Source: Ipomoea triloba (lineage: Eukaryota > Streptophyta > Magnoliopsida > Solanales > Convolvulaceae). Taken from it: DNA of 64,000 nt. Each line of letters begins with the position of its first letter. Positions within the stretch are counted from its first letter, which is position 1. The notes under the pieces are model-generated. The model ran no database searches and had not been told where the DNA came from. It worked only from the letters and a program-made list of their open reading frames with translations. This document shows positions 44,980-57,500 of the stretch, piece after piece. Where the stretch lies: positions 22,914,561 through 22,978,560 of the forward strand of contig NC_044929.1 of the NCBI RefSeq assembly GCF_003576645.1. The letters run 5' to 3'. The position numbers and the translations under genes were made by a program.

Positions 44980-46751
44980 ATAGTTATGTATATTACTGAA
45001 TATTGTATCGACTATAATTAGTATTGGATCTAATACACACAAGTATACTCAAAAGAGTTGTACCCGACTATTAGCTTGATAATTACAATGCTTCAGGTTT
45101 GATTTTCAGTGAAAGTTGTATATTGACCTTATTGGTTTGATCTGATTAGCTACGAGCAATCTAGATTGGTTTACCTCTTTTGCGGTCCTTTGCCATCTAG
45201 AGTCACAAGGCGATTTCACCTAGAATGCATCTTCAGTTAGCAGTTGCGGGCTTTTCCATAAATTAAAGAATTGTACCAAACATTATTGACACTAGATAGT
45301 GCCGATTGATGTCATAATAAAAGATCCATCTTTATTATGCACATATTATATTCATCTCAAATAAATGTTTCAAATAGACATTGTTTTATTGATTATTGAA
45401 TTAAAGAGTTCGCAGTTGGAACTCATGATGGTGTAGATGCGATGTCGTGTGTCTCTTCTTGTCTTGAGTTTGAATTTTCTGAATGCAATTATTTTAAAAC
45501 TCACATAACAAGTCTCGGTGTGTAATTTGTATGTGACTTTAACTAATCACAAATTATTTTATTATGTACCAAAAAAGAAATAAATAAGGAGGAGATGGGA
45601 TGGATGTAAAAGTTTATATTAATATTGATATAATAATATGCAAGTAGTCTATGGCTTTGGCAGGTAACACACACACATATAATATCTATGATCGTAGCAT
45701 TGACCTACCTTAATTGTGTCATACCTAATTTGTACCTTTAAAGTATGAATAAAGAAAAATGTTTGAACTAAACCTGATCACAAAATATTTGAAGTCAATA
45801 AAAACATGTTACATTATGAGAGATGTTATCTATTCAGCATAAAAACAACAGAGAACAAGGATTTGGGGTGGGGAGGAAGCAAGGTGCATGGTTGTCAACT
45901 AAAAACCACCTAACGCTCCCATCAAGTACGCCTAGTGCACGCATCCGTTAGGGATGACGTGTAATTTTAATCCACTTCACAGATATCCATCCAAATACAC
46001 ACCACATGGATACAAGAACTCAAAATTTACTCTTTGATGATGTGACGGACATTAATAAGCTATTTTTTTCATGTGCGTTCTAATACAAGTGTCTATATGT
46101 CCGTGGGAGTAAAATTAAAGTTAAGAGTAGAAAATGAGGGTACACAGTATTTTTTGAGCAATATTAGTGTGCACAATGTGCACTACCCCTGCCCCAGGCC
46201 ACTCCCTGATTCCCCCTAACATCTCTCCTCCACCTAGGAAGGAACTTGTTCAAAACCCTAAAATGTAAACAACTTATAATGGTGATGTTCTCATAATGAA
46301 TAAATATGATAATGTTTAAATGTTAGACACTATGACACTTTAATTTATAAATAGATAAAAGGGTATGGTCGGTGTACTTTTTTTCTTGATGAACTTTATT
46401 ATGTTATATTTTTTATTTTTAGTTTACGGTATTCATCGTATAGTACAATATTATAATATCAGAGTTTAATTTGTGAGTATAAATGTATGGTCATAGTTTT
46501 GTTGGTTGAAGCTTCCAATTCAATATTCAACTAACTTTATGTTTTTTCAGTCAAGTGCAACGTTTGATGGTGATGGAGAAGCCAAGAATATGAGCCTCTC
46601 GTGCACTAATCCAAAGGCAAAAATACAATTTTTTAAAAATAGTGTACAAAACTCAAATTAAAAGTCAAATCAAAGTATGGGAAATTGCTCATTCTATCCC
46701 TTTTGTGTGCCAATTGCCATTCAACTTTACTTCTCCACTTTCCATGTAAAT

Positions 46752-46998
46752 AATAAAATGCAAATTACACCTGTAGTGGTAAGAGAGTTACACTGCACCT
46801 GCAGCCGAGAGGTCGTGGGTTCGAACCTCAAGTCCTTAGGTTTGAGCCGGTCAGCTATATATGGGTAACTTAGACTGATTTACTTTCTTGTGGTCCTTTG
46901 CCGGCTAGGGTCACAGGGCGAGAGTTTACTCACTACTCACACAGTCAGGAGTGAGATTTACCTCGTTAATCCAAAAAAAGAAATAAAATGCAAATTAC
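46752..46998 (+). mobile_element. Full-length tRNA-derived SINE with 17-bp target duplication
   Basis: The body at 46769-46981 is flanked by perfect direct repeats AATAAAATGCAAATTAC (46752-46768 and 46982-46998). Its 5' part carries polymerase III-like boxes: an A-box-like GTGGTAAGAGAG near 46775 and a B box GGTTCGAACC near 46819. The 3' part, GGTCAGCTAT...GGTTTAC-like...CTAGGGTCACAGGGCGAG, is the phrase repeated in fragments elsewhere in the window. It ends in a short A-rich tail (CCAAAAAAAG). It is not a functional tRNA gene. Confidence 0.85.
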
Positions 46999-47340
46999 CC
47001 ACCGATCATATAAAGTTTTTGTAGGATGATTTTTTTTTCTGTACGAGTTATGAGTTATTATACAAGAGTGAGATGTATCAAATACACACGCTCAAATAGT
47101 AACGATAGATTTTTTCTGTCGTCCAAAAAATTAAAATTAACCCTGAAATAGGTGATTGAATAGGTAGAATTTGATTTTTGTAGTTAAAAATTACGAATTC
47201 GATTATTGTTAATATCACTTTGATCAAGTTAATCACACAAGACCATAAGTGAGGTTGCTTCGAGTTTACTATGGTATCTCTGGTCATTTTCAATAACCCT
47301 AATCATCGACCAAAAGTAGAAAGAAATGAAGAATTGAAGA

Positions 47341-47345
<5 letters not shown>

Positions 47346-47422
<77 letters not shown>
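47346..47422. repeat. Long (AT)n microsatellite
   Basis: An uninterrupted AT tract of about 38 repeats, self-complementary. The tyrosine/isoleucine frames crossing it on both strands are artefacts of the repeat. Confidence 0.97.
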
Positions 47423-47424
<2 letters not shown>

Positions 47425-48809
47425 TCATTTATCACTCTCGAATGGAGGCATACGTACATTTTGACATTCTTAATTTCCAAAGCTAACAATTAATTTAACA
47501 TATAGATTAACAATTGTTAGTTATGTCATGAGTCTTGGACACAATATCATCCATGTCATTGACTTTACAACCTTGATAAAAAGAATCATGCCACCTCGAC
47601 CATGCCAAAGCAAACTTTGTCAACCTTGATTTTTGAATTTTGAAAATAAAACTTGTTATTTAATATCACAAATATCTAATTAAAAAAAAAAAAACATCCG
47701 ACTTTGTTCTTTTAAACGGATAAGAGTTCATCCTCATACCCAGCAATGGGTGACTGCATGATTCTCGTATCAGAAAGTCATGAGTTTGATTATTGCTAAT
47801 TTCTTATCTGCCGAACCCATCGCATAAAATTTTTCCAATGCAATTTAGCTCTCTTATGTGGTTTGCGAACTATTGTACATTGAAAGAGTTTATCCACTGC
47901 ACATCATTAGGTAATAACTGTAAGTTTACCTATTCTTTTTCTTTTTAAAGTATATCTTCATCACCCATGAAACCGTAAATTTTCTTTTATTGTAAATATT
48001 ATATTCAAACATCATAATTTTTTGTTCATATTTCTTTACACGAACTTATAGTCATATGAATGAGATAATGATACGTGTTTCAAATTTGAGACATGTATAT
48101 ACACATACACACACATAATATAATACTTTAATTTATTAAATGATTAGTTACAATGTCTTCGTCAATCGTCAGCCAGAAGCCAAAATCAAAATGAAATACG
48201 ACACTCATTTACGGTCATGGATGAAGCTAGCAGCCTCCTAAGGGGACAACATTAACTTCATATGTTATATTTCTGAAAACGAAGGTTAAGAAAAATCAAA
48301 ACCCTTTAATTTACAATAAAGTTTATGAAGATATTTTATAGGTATAGTCTCTTTGTGATCTTAGTTAGCAAATAATAACAAAAAGATAAATTAATTTAAG
48401 TTGTTTATAGCTAATGAATTTAGATTAAAATGATTAATAGACCGTTCTCACAAAAATTCAAACTTAAAACTTTATGGTCACAGAGCCAATTATCTGACCA
48501 AAATTCTTATACTGTAATTTTTATTAAAGGAACAAATTATTTAGAGAACATACTTCAAGAAAACTTCAAAATTTGCAAGTGGAATATAAAATTCATTATA
48601 AGCCTGCTATAAGCTAATACTTGTGAATTTGGATTCGATTTAGAAAACATTACTAACTAAACTATTTCAAATGGTTGAGTTTAAGATTACAAATTTCAAT
48701 AATATATCTTGTTATATTACAATAATATTACCAATATTTTACTAAACTAACAGCTTTAATTTTATAATGTTTAAATGCATCTAATTAAATGAGAATTAAA
48801 TACCATATG

Positions 48810-48811
<2 letters not shown>

Positions 48812-48855
<44 letters not shown>
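48812..48855. repeat. (AT)n microsatellite
   Basis: Uninterrupted TA/AT tract of about 22 repeats. Confidence 0.95.
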
Positions 48856-48859
<4 letters not shown>

Positions 48860-49297
48860 AAAAGTATTTAAGATCAAATTAATTTTAGTTAAACTCAAAC
48901 TTTTTACTACTAAAAAGGTTTATTTAAAACGCATTCATTTAGATAAGTCAGTCAAAACCAAACCTAGTATTAAGGCAACATCACAATGTGAAAATAAGAA
49001 ATTCTCTTTGAAATCTAGAATGTTTTAATTTGACCATCAAATACGTATTAGAAAGAAAGTTTCATTTATTGGGCACACTTTTCAATCAAGAATATAAAAT
49101 AATCTCACTTGAAATTCCTCTATTGTTTTTAATGACAAAAAAGAAGTTATAATCACAATTCAAGATAGTGCATTAGCTAGATTTTGATCTTGCCTAATAT
49201 TCTTAAATTACACAAGAGATATAAATGTACTATACTATAAAAATCTTATGTGATAAGCTTGAAAATTGGAGGTAAAATGATTTAGGAAAGTCTCTAT

Positions 49298-49603
49298 GGC
49301 CTGTTTAGTAAATAATAATTAGCATATTAGTCAATTTTGGTCTATTTAACCATTATTAATTGTTTGACTTGATTAAAACGAAAACAATATAAATGTTTAA
49401 GCTGTTTGTAACTCCAAAATACTAAATTTCAAAAGGTTATTCAAAACAACCTTTTCAATTAGCTTTTAAGAAAAGAAATTATACCAAGCGTAATAGCTAT
49501 CAGCTAACAGCTAATTTTCCAAACATTTTTTTACACAATCAACTAATATTATCAATTAATTATACCTTTTAACCCAATCAGCTAAGAGCCATTTACCAAA
49601 CAG
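49298..49603. mobile_element. MITE copy, same family as 39123-39403
   Basis: Starts GGCCTGTTTAGTAAAT and ends CATTTACCAAACAG. The body is in reverse orientation to the copy at 39123: on the plus strand it reads CAATTTTGGTCTATTTAACCA near the left and CAATCAGCTAAGAGCC near the right. It is diverged but clearly related. Confidence 0.7.
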
Positions 49604-50431
49604 TATTTATCAAGATCTTTTCAGCTTTTCTAGCAGTTTGGTAGGAAAAAAAAATGTCAATATCCATCTTCCCATTAATTATTTTGAAGTAGCCAAAAAA
49701 TGGCGAGACCACTTAGGCAAATGGGAGCACCTTTAAAGGAGGGCCTCTATTGTGCACCACAGAAATGGGTAAAGAGAGATCAATAGAGCATCTTACATCT
49801 TAGCTAGAGTGATGCCTATTCCACTTTCATTTGCATGAATCAAAAAGCAAACCAAACTCATCTGCTCCCTCCGATCCGTGATGCCCTTTGCTTTTAGGCC
49901 CTCAACTTTTTCTGATTCTCCTTCTCGCCCAAGACTCCCATGAAAACCCTAATTAACCTATTGGCCTTTCACACACACACATACATACATCCATGACTCA
50001 CCCTTTTGTGTATGTAATTAATGAAGATACTCTCTAGAAAAGGATGCTTTTGTCACCTTTATCACCAAAAAAGTTGGATTGCTCTATCCCAATATTAGTT
50101 TTATAGTAATGGGCTTCTTTGCTTTTGTATACATGTTGGTCTAATCTCTAGGGTTGGAAAGATCCCGATAAAGCACATTTAGTAAAATAAGATTTAAGAA
50201 AAGATCAGAGGTCGTCTAAGGCTTTCCCACCTGGTGTGAGTATGTCATGGTATTTTGATTTATTAATTTATTTTTTTTTTACTTTGTAGCTAAATATAAA
50301 AATTAGACCTTAGCTCCCTAAAATAAGGGCGGGAAGTTTAATATGGTGACAATATTTGGAGAGAGTAGTATTACTCATTTTAAGTAAAGTGTTATATATG
50401 TATGTCTTATATGTTATTGAAAGATAATAGA

Positions 50432-50772
50432 TGTTGAAGTGTGGTGAAACGAAGAGATAAAACTTACTCAGTGGATTGAACCTGAGTTGGGTTGGCTGAG
50501 TAGGTCGCGCTGCAGGCCCACAATATAGTAGAAGGGTAATTTTGTAAATGTACGATTAGGTTGTCTATAAATATGACGATGCTCGTAATTAACATTGGAT
50601 GTTTCATGTTTGATCATAACAATTATTGAAAGATTTCATTCGCTCTTGTGGACGTAGACTCTTAGCTGAACCACGTAAACTCTTTTTCTTTGTTTTCGTT
50701 TTCTATTCTTGATTTTGCTTTTCTCAATAAAAAGTATACTTTTAATTTAATGATTATTATAGTATTGTAACA
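50432..50772 (+). mobile_element. Probable LTR-retrotransposon LTR fragment
   Basis: The segment reads TGTTGAAGTG at the left and ATTGTAACA at the right. It contains a TATA-like CTATAAATATGACG (about 50567) and, downstream, GTGGACGTAGACTC...GAACCACGTAAACTC followed by a T-rich run. That arrangement is typical of the end of Copia-type LTRs in plants. No matching second LTR or target duplication was found, so the boundaries are uncertain. Confidence 0.5.
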
Positions 50773-53689
50773 TTTAGTTAGTGACTTTTAATTTGATCTC
50801 ATTTAATCTAATGACTTTGTTAATATTGTCGCATTTGGTAACCCGTTATAATTTTTTTTATCCAATTTAGTGTTAAAGATTATATACATTGCAATTGGAA
50901 ATTTGAGTTTCACAATTTCTTGCATGGGAGTTGATTTCACAAGTTGATGAATATGTTATCCATTGAAATGAAGTATCCCATGTCACCATGTGCTACTCTC
51001 TTTGAAATCGAATCTAAAATGATGAGAAAATTCTCATGCATAAAACAAAAGGCACAAGAACAAAAGAGAAAGAACTCGATCTTCTTCTTTTGGGAATAAT
51101 TCCATAGATTATAAAAGAGCATCTCTTTCCTATTGCTTTCAATTTGTAAAAATTATAAGTAGATATTTCAAACAAGGTAAATCTCGCTCATATATAACGG
51201 CAACAGGCTCGATCAAAAGAATATTGGTACATAAAGATCAAACTCGTGACTTTTTACAACGAATATCATACTCTACTCAATTAGTCACCCTTTTTGGGTA
51301 AATATATTTTATTCTATATATTTGTTATGAATTACCTGCATGATTGTCATTTTAACAGCATGAGACTTGACGATTATATTTGTAATTTTTTTTTTGGAGT
51401 ATGGAAAAATAATATTTAGTTTCAATATAGTAAAATTATTAAATAAAATAGAATGCACCAATCTTGCTATGAATTGGACAAAATCAATGAAAATGTAAAT
51501 AATATAGGGGTCAAATTGAAGTAAACAGGAAAATAAGAGGGCCAAATTAAATCAAATTTTCATCCATAACTCTTCTGATAAGTGGGAATCGTCTACATGT
51601 GCGCGAAGCGGTTCTTCGGTGGTCACGAGTTCTACTTCCCGGCTTGGCTCGGCTCAGCTCAGGGAGATGGGGCCCGCATCGCTTTTTCTACTTTCGATTT
51701 TAGCCAACAACATAGCTCCACCCTGGGTCCACCTTTGCCAATGACTTGTTTATAGTGACGGAAGTACCATTCCGCTAGGCCCCACTCAGTTGATCTTCCT
51801 ATTTTATTATTCCCTTTTTTTTAAAAAAAAATTTATATACGTGATTCCGATTTTGCCGGACTAATCTTTAAATTTATATGATCTCACTCTTAAATACACT
51901 GTAGAGGTAAATCTCAAGTCACGCAATTAATCTACTAGTTAGGCACAGTCTTCATGCGTGCACGATAGATCAAATCCACACTTTTTTTTTATACAATCAA
52001 TTGATCTCCTAATGTTTTCTATAGTTATGTGGCTTGACCACAAGACCTTTGACAGTAAGCAAGTTATTAATGCAATGTAATTCTCGCTTATGTGTAATAT
52101 AATAGTCTGATAGAAGATTGTATGAAATAGACTTGACCAAAAAGATGTTAACAATAATTAAACTCATAATATTTACGTATGAGAATAATATTTCACACAT
52201 TTGCTCACCTCTTTAAAGACAAAAATTTGTTACCCGCAATGAGAAACATAGTGAAAAACTACTATTCTTGTGCATTATCATTTCACATTTATTTTGGAAA
52301 ACATAAATATAGTAAAACAATTAAATTAAGGGAAAAAAAATAAATGGTGAAATTCTTTGGTATTGTCTTGTCCAACAATTTATTAGATCACATATATAGT
52401 AAAAACAACGAAGTTAATCAAATAAATTTTGACATTGTCTTCCTTGCTCCACTACTAGAAGTAGAGACCACGCTCCTCCGTCACATCTCCTACACAGAGA
52501 GCTAATATCGTCTTCACTGACGTTCGAACATGCCTCCTCCCATGTAGTGGTGCAATTGGGTGCCACTAGACTACAAGGTCTTTGTCATATATATTTGACT
52601 TTAATTTATATTCTACATAACGTATAAGTTTTGTATCTAAGAATATTATCATATATAAAAATTAGCAAATTACACATTGATTATACCATAACCAACACAA
52701 TAAAATACATGTAGTCTATAAATTTGTTCAATTAAATAGAAGTGATCCTTCATCAAATAAATGTTCTTCACTATTAATTAATCTATAAAACTATACACCA
52801 ACAAAAAAAAAAGAAAAAGAAAAAGAAAAAAACCAACGACAACCTTGTAAGTTGTGCACAACAATGTTTTAGAAAACAATTCCCCTTTGGTTTTGTCTAC
52901 AACTCTACACTAGCTATCATCAAAGTCTCCGCTGATCAAACATGAATTTTTTATTTTTGCAATTTTAAAACAAAAAATTCACAAATTTTTAATGCTTACT
53001 TGCTCACCATAACTTCATATTGCAACATTTCTTATGCTCGAGCGGAATAATTTTATAATATAATTGTGGGTTGGAGATTACAAAATCAATTCAACTTCTA
53101 GTTGTATAAAAATAAAAATAAAAAATTAAACGAGTTATTTCAATTGTGAGAGTGAAAACTGTGATTTACAGTAACTTTTAAAATAATGACTAAATTGATC
53201 GAACATGATTATCTTACAAGAAAATTATGATTTTGATTATCATCAACATCCTTTTAGTCGAGACTTTACATATGTTCTTTCTAATATGATTTATTTCTCG
53301 TATGTGGTTTGCTAACTATTACATATGAGCAAGATTGTCATCCAATTTGCACAACTCAGCATTCACATTTCTATAAATATGTTTAATAGGGAACATACTC
53401 ATGTAAAATGATACTCTGTAGTATCTAATTTGTCGTTCTATATCGTCGAATATTGAATTTTTATAAGATAATAAGAGATTCACTTTTAAATTCAACACTT
53501 ATTGAATCCTATTTGCACGAAGTAAAACCATAGAAGATAGCCCACATTTCTGCATTAATGCTACAACTTTTGAGCCACAATTTAGGGAATTTATAAAACA
53601 TTTATTATTTTGTTTGTAAAGTTTAGACTTTCATTAAATTTTGATAGCATAAATTAAATTATGAGTTTTAGTTTAAAATTAGAGTTAAT

Positions 53690-53955
53690 TATTGAAATGG
53701 TCCATTCACTATAGTAAAATTATTAATTTAGTCCTGAGTAAACAGTGGTCGAACCAGTAAACAAATAGAGGACTAAATAGTTAAGATTTTTAAAATTGAA
53801 GGACTTAATTAGGCGAAAAAAATCAAGGACCAAATTGATAATTTTACTATAATCAAAGAGAAACATATATAGGGCCAAATAGTTAAGATTTTTATAATTG
53901 AGAGACTTAATTAGGCAAACAATATAATCAAGGACTAAATTGATAATTTTTTTGA
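53690..53955. repeat. Direct/inverted repeat transposon relic
   Basis: The phrase ACTAAATAGTTAAGATTTTT...GACTTAATTAGGC followed by ATCAAGGAC(C/T)AAATTGATAAT occurs twice with a period of about 105 bp (from about 53771 and 53876). On the left, TAGTAAAATTATTAATTTAGTCCT is a diverged inverted partner of AGGACCAAATTGATAATTTTACTA. It appears to be a degraded foldback-type element. Confidence 0.6.
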
Positions 53956-54383
53956 GTCTTATTGACTCTGTTATAATGTAATATTGTAATACTCGACCAT
54001 AAGGTCTTTGGCACCATTTCGATAATTAACTCTTTAAAATTATAAGAATCTTTACGAATTTGTGGTAAGCCATATTTAGTAAAGTGTTAATGATATAAAG
54101 TGATAATATAATTTTATGGAGCATAAAATGTGTTACTAATTGACACTTTAAAAATTTTATTTTAAGCTTTCAAAAAAAAAAGAATTCTTTTAAAAAATAT
54201 TTTTTTATAAAAAGAAAAGTAATACTCCGTACCAAACTTCTAGAATAAATATGCCACATAGACGCTATTTATATTCTAATATTTACCCCACAAAATTAGG
54301 GTATTTATAATCTGGCCACACTCTATGCGTACTTATTCATATAAATCCACCAAAACCTTCTCTTTGCCTAGAACCTCCCCTCT

Positions 54384-54391
54384 CTATATAC
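54384..54391 (+). promoter_or_regulatory. Probable TATA box of ALKBH10B-like gene
   Basis: CTATATAC lies in a C/T-rich context about 175 bases before the start codon at 54559, followed by TCTCTCTAAAAACACTG, a plausible leader start. Supported by position and sequence only. Confidence 0.45.
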
Positions 54392-54558
54392 AGTAGCATA
54401 CAGCCATTGTCAAAATTCTCTCTCTAAAAACACTGAAATTTGCCGAAATATTGGCCGTTGCGTAACAAGACGCACAGATTCAGAGCATTCAAACGGAACA
54501 GAAAAGCGGAGCAGAGAATTCAATTCATAATTGTGTAAACAGAGAGTTTTGGTTGAAG

Positions 54559-57500
54559 ATGCCGCCGGCAGCTGGCGCCGTAGCGCAGTCGAACCGGGTG
54601 CCGTTGGTGCCGAATGTGATGGCGTCGGTAGTGCAGCCGCCTCCGGCGATGGTGTCGGATTCCTTCGCGAAGGACGCCGTGATTGCTTGGTTCAGGGGGG
54701 AGTTCGCGGCGGCGAACGCCATCATCGACGCGCTGTGCAACCACTTGACGCAGCTGGAAGGAGGCGGAGGAGGATCGGAGTACGAATCGGTGTTCGCCGC
54801 CATCCACCACCGGAGGCTCAATTGGATCCCGATTCTCCAGATGCAGAAGTACTACTCCATTGCCGATGTCGCGCTCGAGCTCCGCAAAGCTGCCGCCAAA
54901 AAAGCCGACGAGCGCGAGGCTGCTGCCGCCGCGGCCGCGGCCGCGGCCATGGCCGATGCGAAACAGAGCGCCGCCGTTATGAACGTTAAGATTTCCCATG
55001 CTTCTCGGGAGGAGCCTGTTGAGAACAGCGAAAATGGTGGAGGTGAGGTTGTTTATGAAGATTCGATCAGAGACGATTCACATGGTTCTCCTGAAAGTGA
55101 GATCACCGATTCAGGTAAGTACTCTTATATTTACACTTTCACTTTTCATTTATTAAATTTTTTCTAAAAGAACTTTTCATTTATTAATGTTTTCTACAGT
55201 AATTTAGCTATGTTTTTTAAACATCTCAAATGATACTAATAAACCAATATTCCATCTAATTATTTATTATCTCATATAGTCCTATCAATCACTTTACAAA
55301 TTATTTATAAATATAAAATGTCATGGTACAACGTACTTATTATTAATTATATATAAAGCATGTAACACAATTAAATAAAATTATCCAGTAAAATTTTTTA
55401 TATCAATATAAAAAGTGTCAAAAAACAACTTCTTAAGATTTTAAAATTAAGAATTCATTATTAAGAGTTATATTTAAAATTTTGTATAGTGATAATGGTG
55501 TCTGATATAGTTGATCAGGATCATAAAATTTTTGATAGTAATACTTCCTTTGTCCTATTTTATGTGTTGGGTTCGGTGAACAATGCTTGACTGAAATTAT
55601 TTACAATTTAATTTTCCATAATATTATGTTTAGAATTATTATGTAAAATTTATATATTTAGAAAGTATATTAAACTTATAAAGTGTTGGTTTATCCTATA
55701 AATATTAAGTAAAACAGATAAAATGAGATAATGAAGTAATGATCAATAGTGCTTCATTTTAAGTGGATTTTAGGAATTGGGATTTGGGATTACTTTGATC
55801 TAAAATTGGTGAGATTAAATGATTATTAATGGTGATGGATACTTTTTCAGTTTTTCCCGAGTCTAAAGGATAGTAAAGGTGTTGAGAAAATCGAGGCAGG
55901 AGAAAGCAGGGTAGTTTGTTAGGTGATGTGTACTGCTAGTCTGCTGTGAGAACCCCTCGTGGTGGGCGACCAGTCAGGCCATTAAAGTCTTGGACTCTTT
56001 CTGTTCTATTGAATCGGATTACTGAATAGTGTACAACGGCCTTTGGTTTTGGCCTATTGTCTTTTACGTCACGCCTGCGCTTTCTGGGCGTCATCTGGAG
56101 TTCTGGACCAGGTTTAGTTGAGGCCCAGAACCCCATAAGGCTTTAAATGTCTTCTTACAAGTTAGTTATTGTTGTCTTAATTACTCATTGGGTCAACTCA
56201 CTTTATTACCTCGTTCACTGGATTGCTGGAATAAAAAAGTGTCAATCCGAATGTTAATTGATCTGGTGAAGGTTGAATTAATCTCTTCGAATATGATTCG
56301 AGTCTTATATGTGTTAGTTTTACTACACTCACTCTACGGGCACGATTCGAACTGAATTTGTATTAGTTTTAACACACTCGGTAGGAATGAATGTTATATG
56401 CAATTTAAAAAAAAAAAAAGGAAGATTACTATTTTCTATTATAAATAATCATGATAATGTAGAAATTTTTTTTTGAATAAGATAATGTAGAATTTTTAAA
56501 CTATGTTTCCATTCATTTGAGCTGATTCGATAGTTCAATGCACTTTGTCCTGAAATCGTTGTGTACAGTACACTACTGTACCAAAATCTTTGGGACTTGG
56601 ACAAGGGATGGTGCAAATGGTACATATTGCTTTAGTGCGGTAGTGCTCTTTACCCCCCACAGTGCAGTTTGCCTGGCCTAGGCTTCTTTTTTCTGTTTAT
56701 CCAATATGTATATTGGGCAGAACTGTGTGTAGTAGGTCAAAAGCATCTATCTATAAACAACAAATTGAAGTCATAATTGTATAATATATTAGCCAATATC
56801 CTTAATGCTGTCTTATTAGATATTGAAAAATGTTATAAGTCATCCAAGAAGTATTACTCTCACTCACCATGTGATCTACATTGATGGATGAAACGAAAAG
56901 AAAAATGGCAAACAAAAAATGTCATCTCTGAAACAAATAATTAATCAACCAGTCAATATATATATGGAGTAAAATGGGAATAATACATGGATCTTTGATA
57001 ATTAGTTAATTACTCGTGCTTTTTTGTTTTGCTGTTCAGTAGTAAATATACCTATACATTGCTCTCTTTTGCTATTGCAAATCAGGATCTCAAGATGTGC
57101 AGCCTATCTCAGAGCACTTTGAGTTCTGTTCTAGCCATGAAAACTGTGAGGCACGCCGTTCCCAGTTCAAGATGACAAAGGGGTTCATGGGTAGGGAGCC
57201 AGTGAAAGGGCATATGGTGAATTCTTTAAACTCTAACCAATAAGATGTACTTATGTTTATACATTAAGATTGCTTGCCTATGCTTAACAAAATCTTGTTT
57301 GTGAATTGTAGGTGAATGTTGTTAGAGGTCTAAAGTTGTATGAAGACATTTTCACTCCAATTGAACTTTCTAAGTTAAGTGACTTTGTGAATGAACTCAG
57401 AGTCGCTGGTCAAAATGGAGAACTCTCAGGTGGATCCTGTGATTCGTGACGTTTTTATAGTTAGTTGTTGTTTCCTTTTTGGGCCACAAGTATTGAGATA

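Larger units (their letters stand above)
42474..46768. other. Intergenic with scattered repeats
   Basis: The first 200 bases likely hold the 3' UTR of the preceding gene. A repeat with many GGCCT/AAGCCT phrases lies at about 43180-43375. An ATT microsatellite (44292-44334), a TRIM LTR relic (44831-44979) and a SINE-like relic (about 45080-45230) follow. No gene is seen. Confidence 0.5.
46999..54383. other. Long intergenic stretch, repeats only
   Basis: No gene is supported over about 7.4 kb. The stretch contains two long AT microsatellites, a MITE copy (49298-49603), an LTR-like segment (50432-50772) and direct repeats at 53690-53950. Fragments of a further SINE-like family with TATGTGGTTTGC(G/T)AACTATT occur at about 47770-47880 and 53215-53340. 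A small GC-rich patch lies at 51600-51680. Confidence 0.5.

Noticed and set aside
46775..46830. tRNA gene suggested by polymerase III boxes
   Set aside because: The segment does not fold into a complete cloverleaf by eye and is the head of a SINE with flanking target duplications.
47229..47489. Frames with long Tyr-Ile repeats on both strands
   Set aside because: These are translations of the AT microsatellite.
54553..54558. Two extra codons before the ALKBH10B start
   Set aside because: They would need a TTG start. The ATG at 54559 is the natural initiator.
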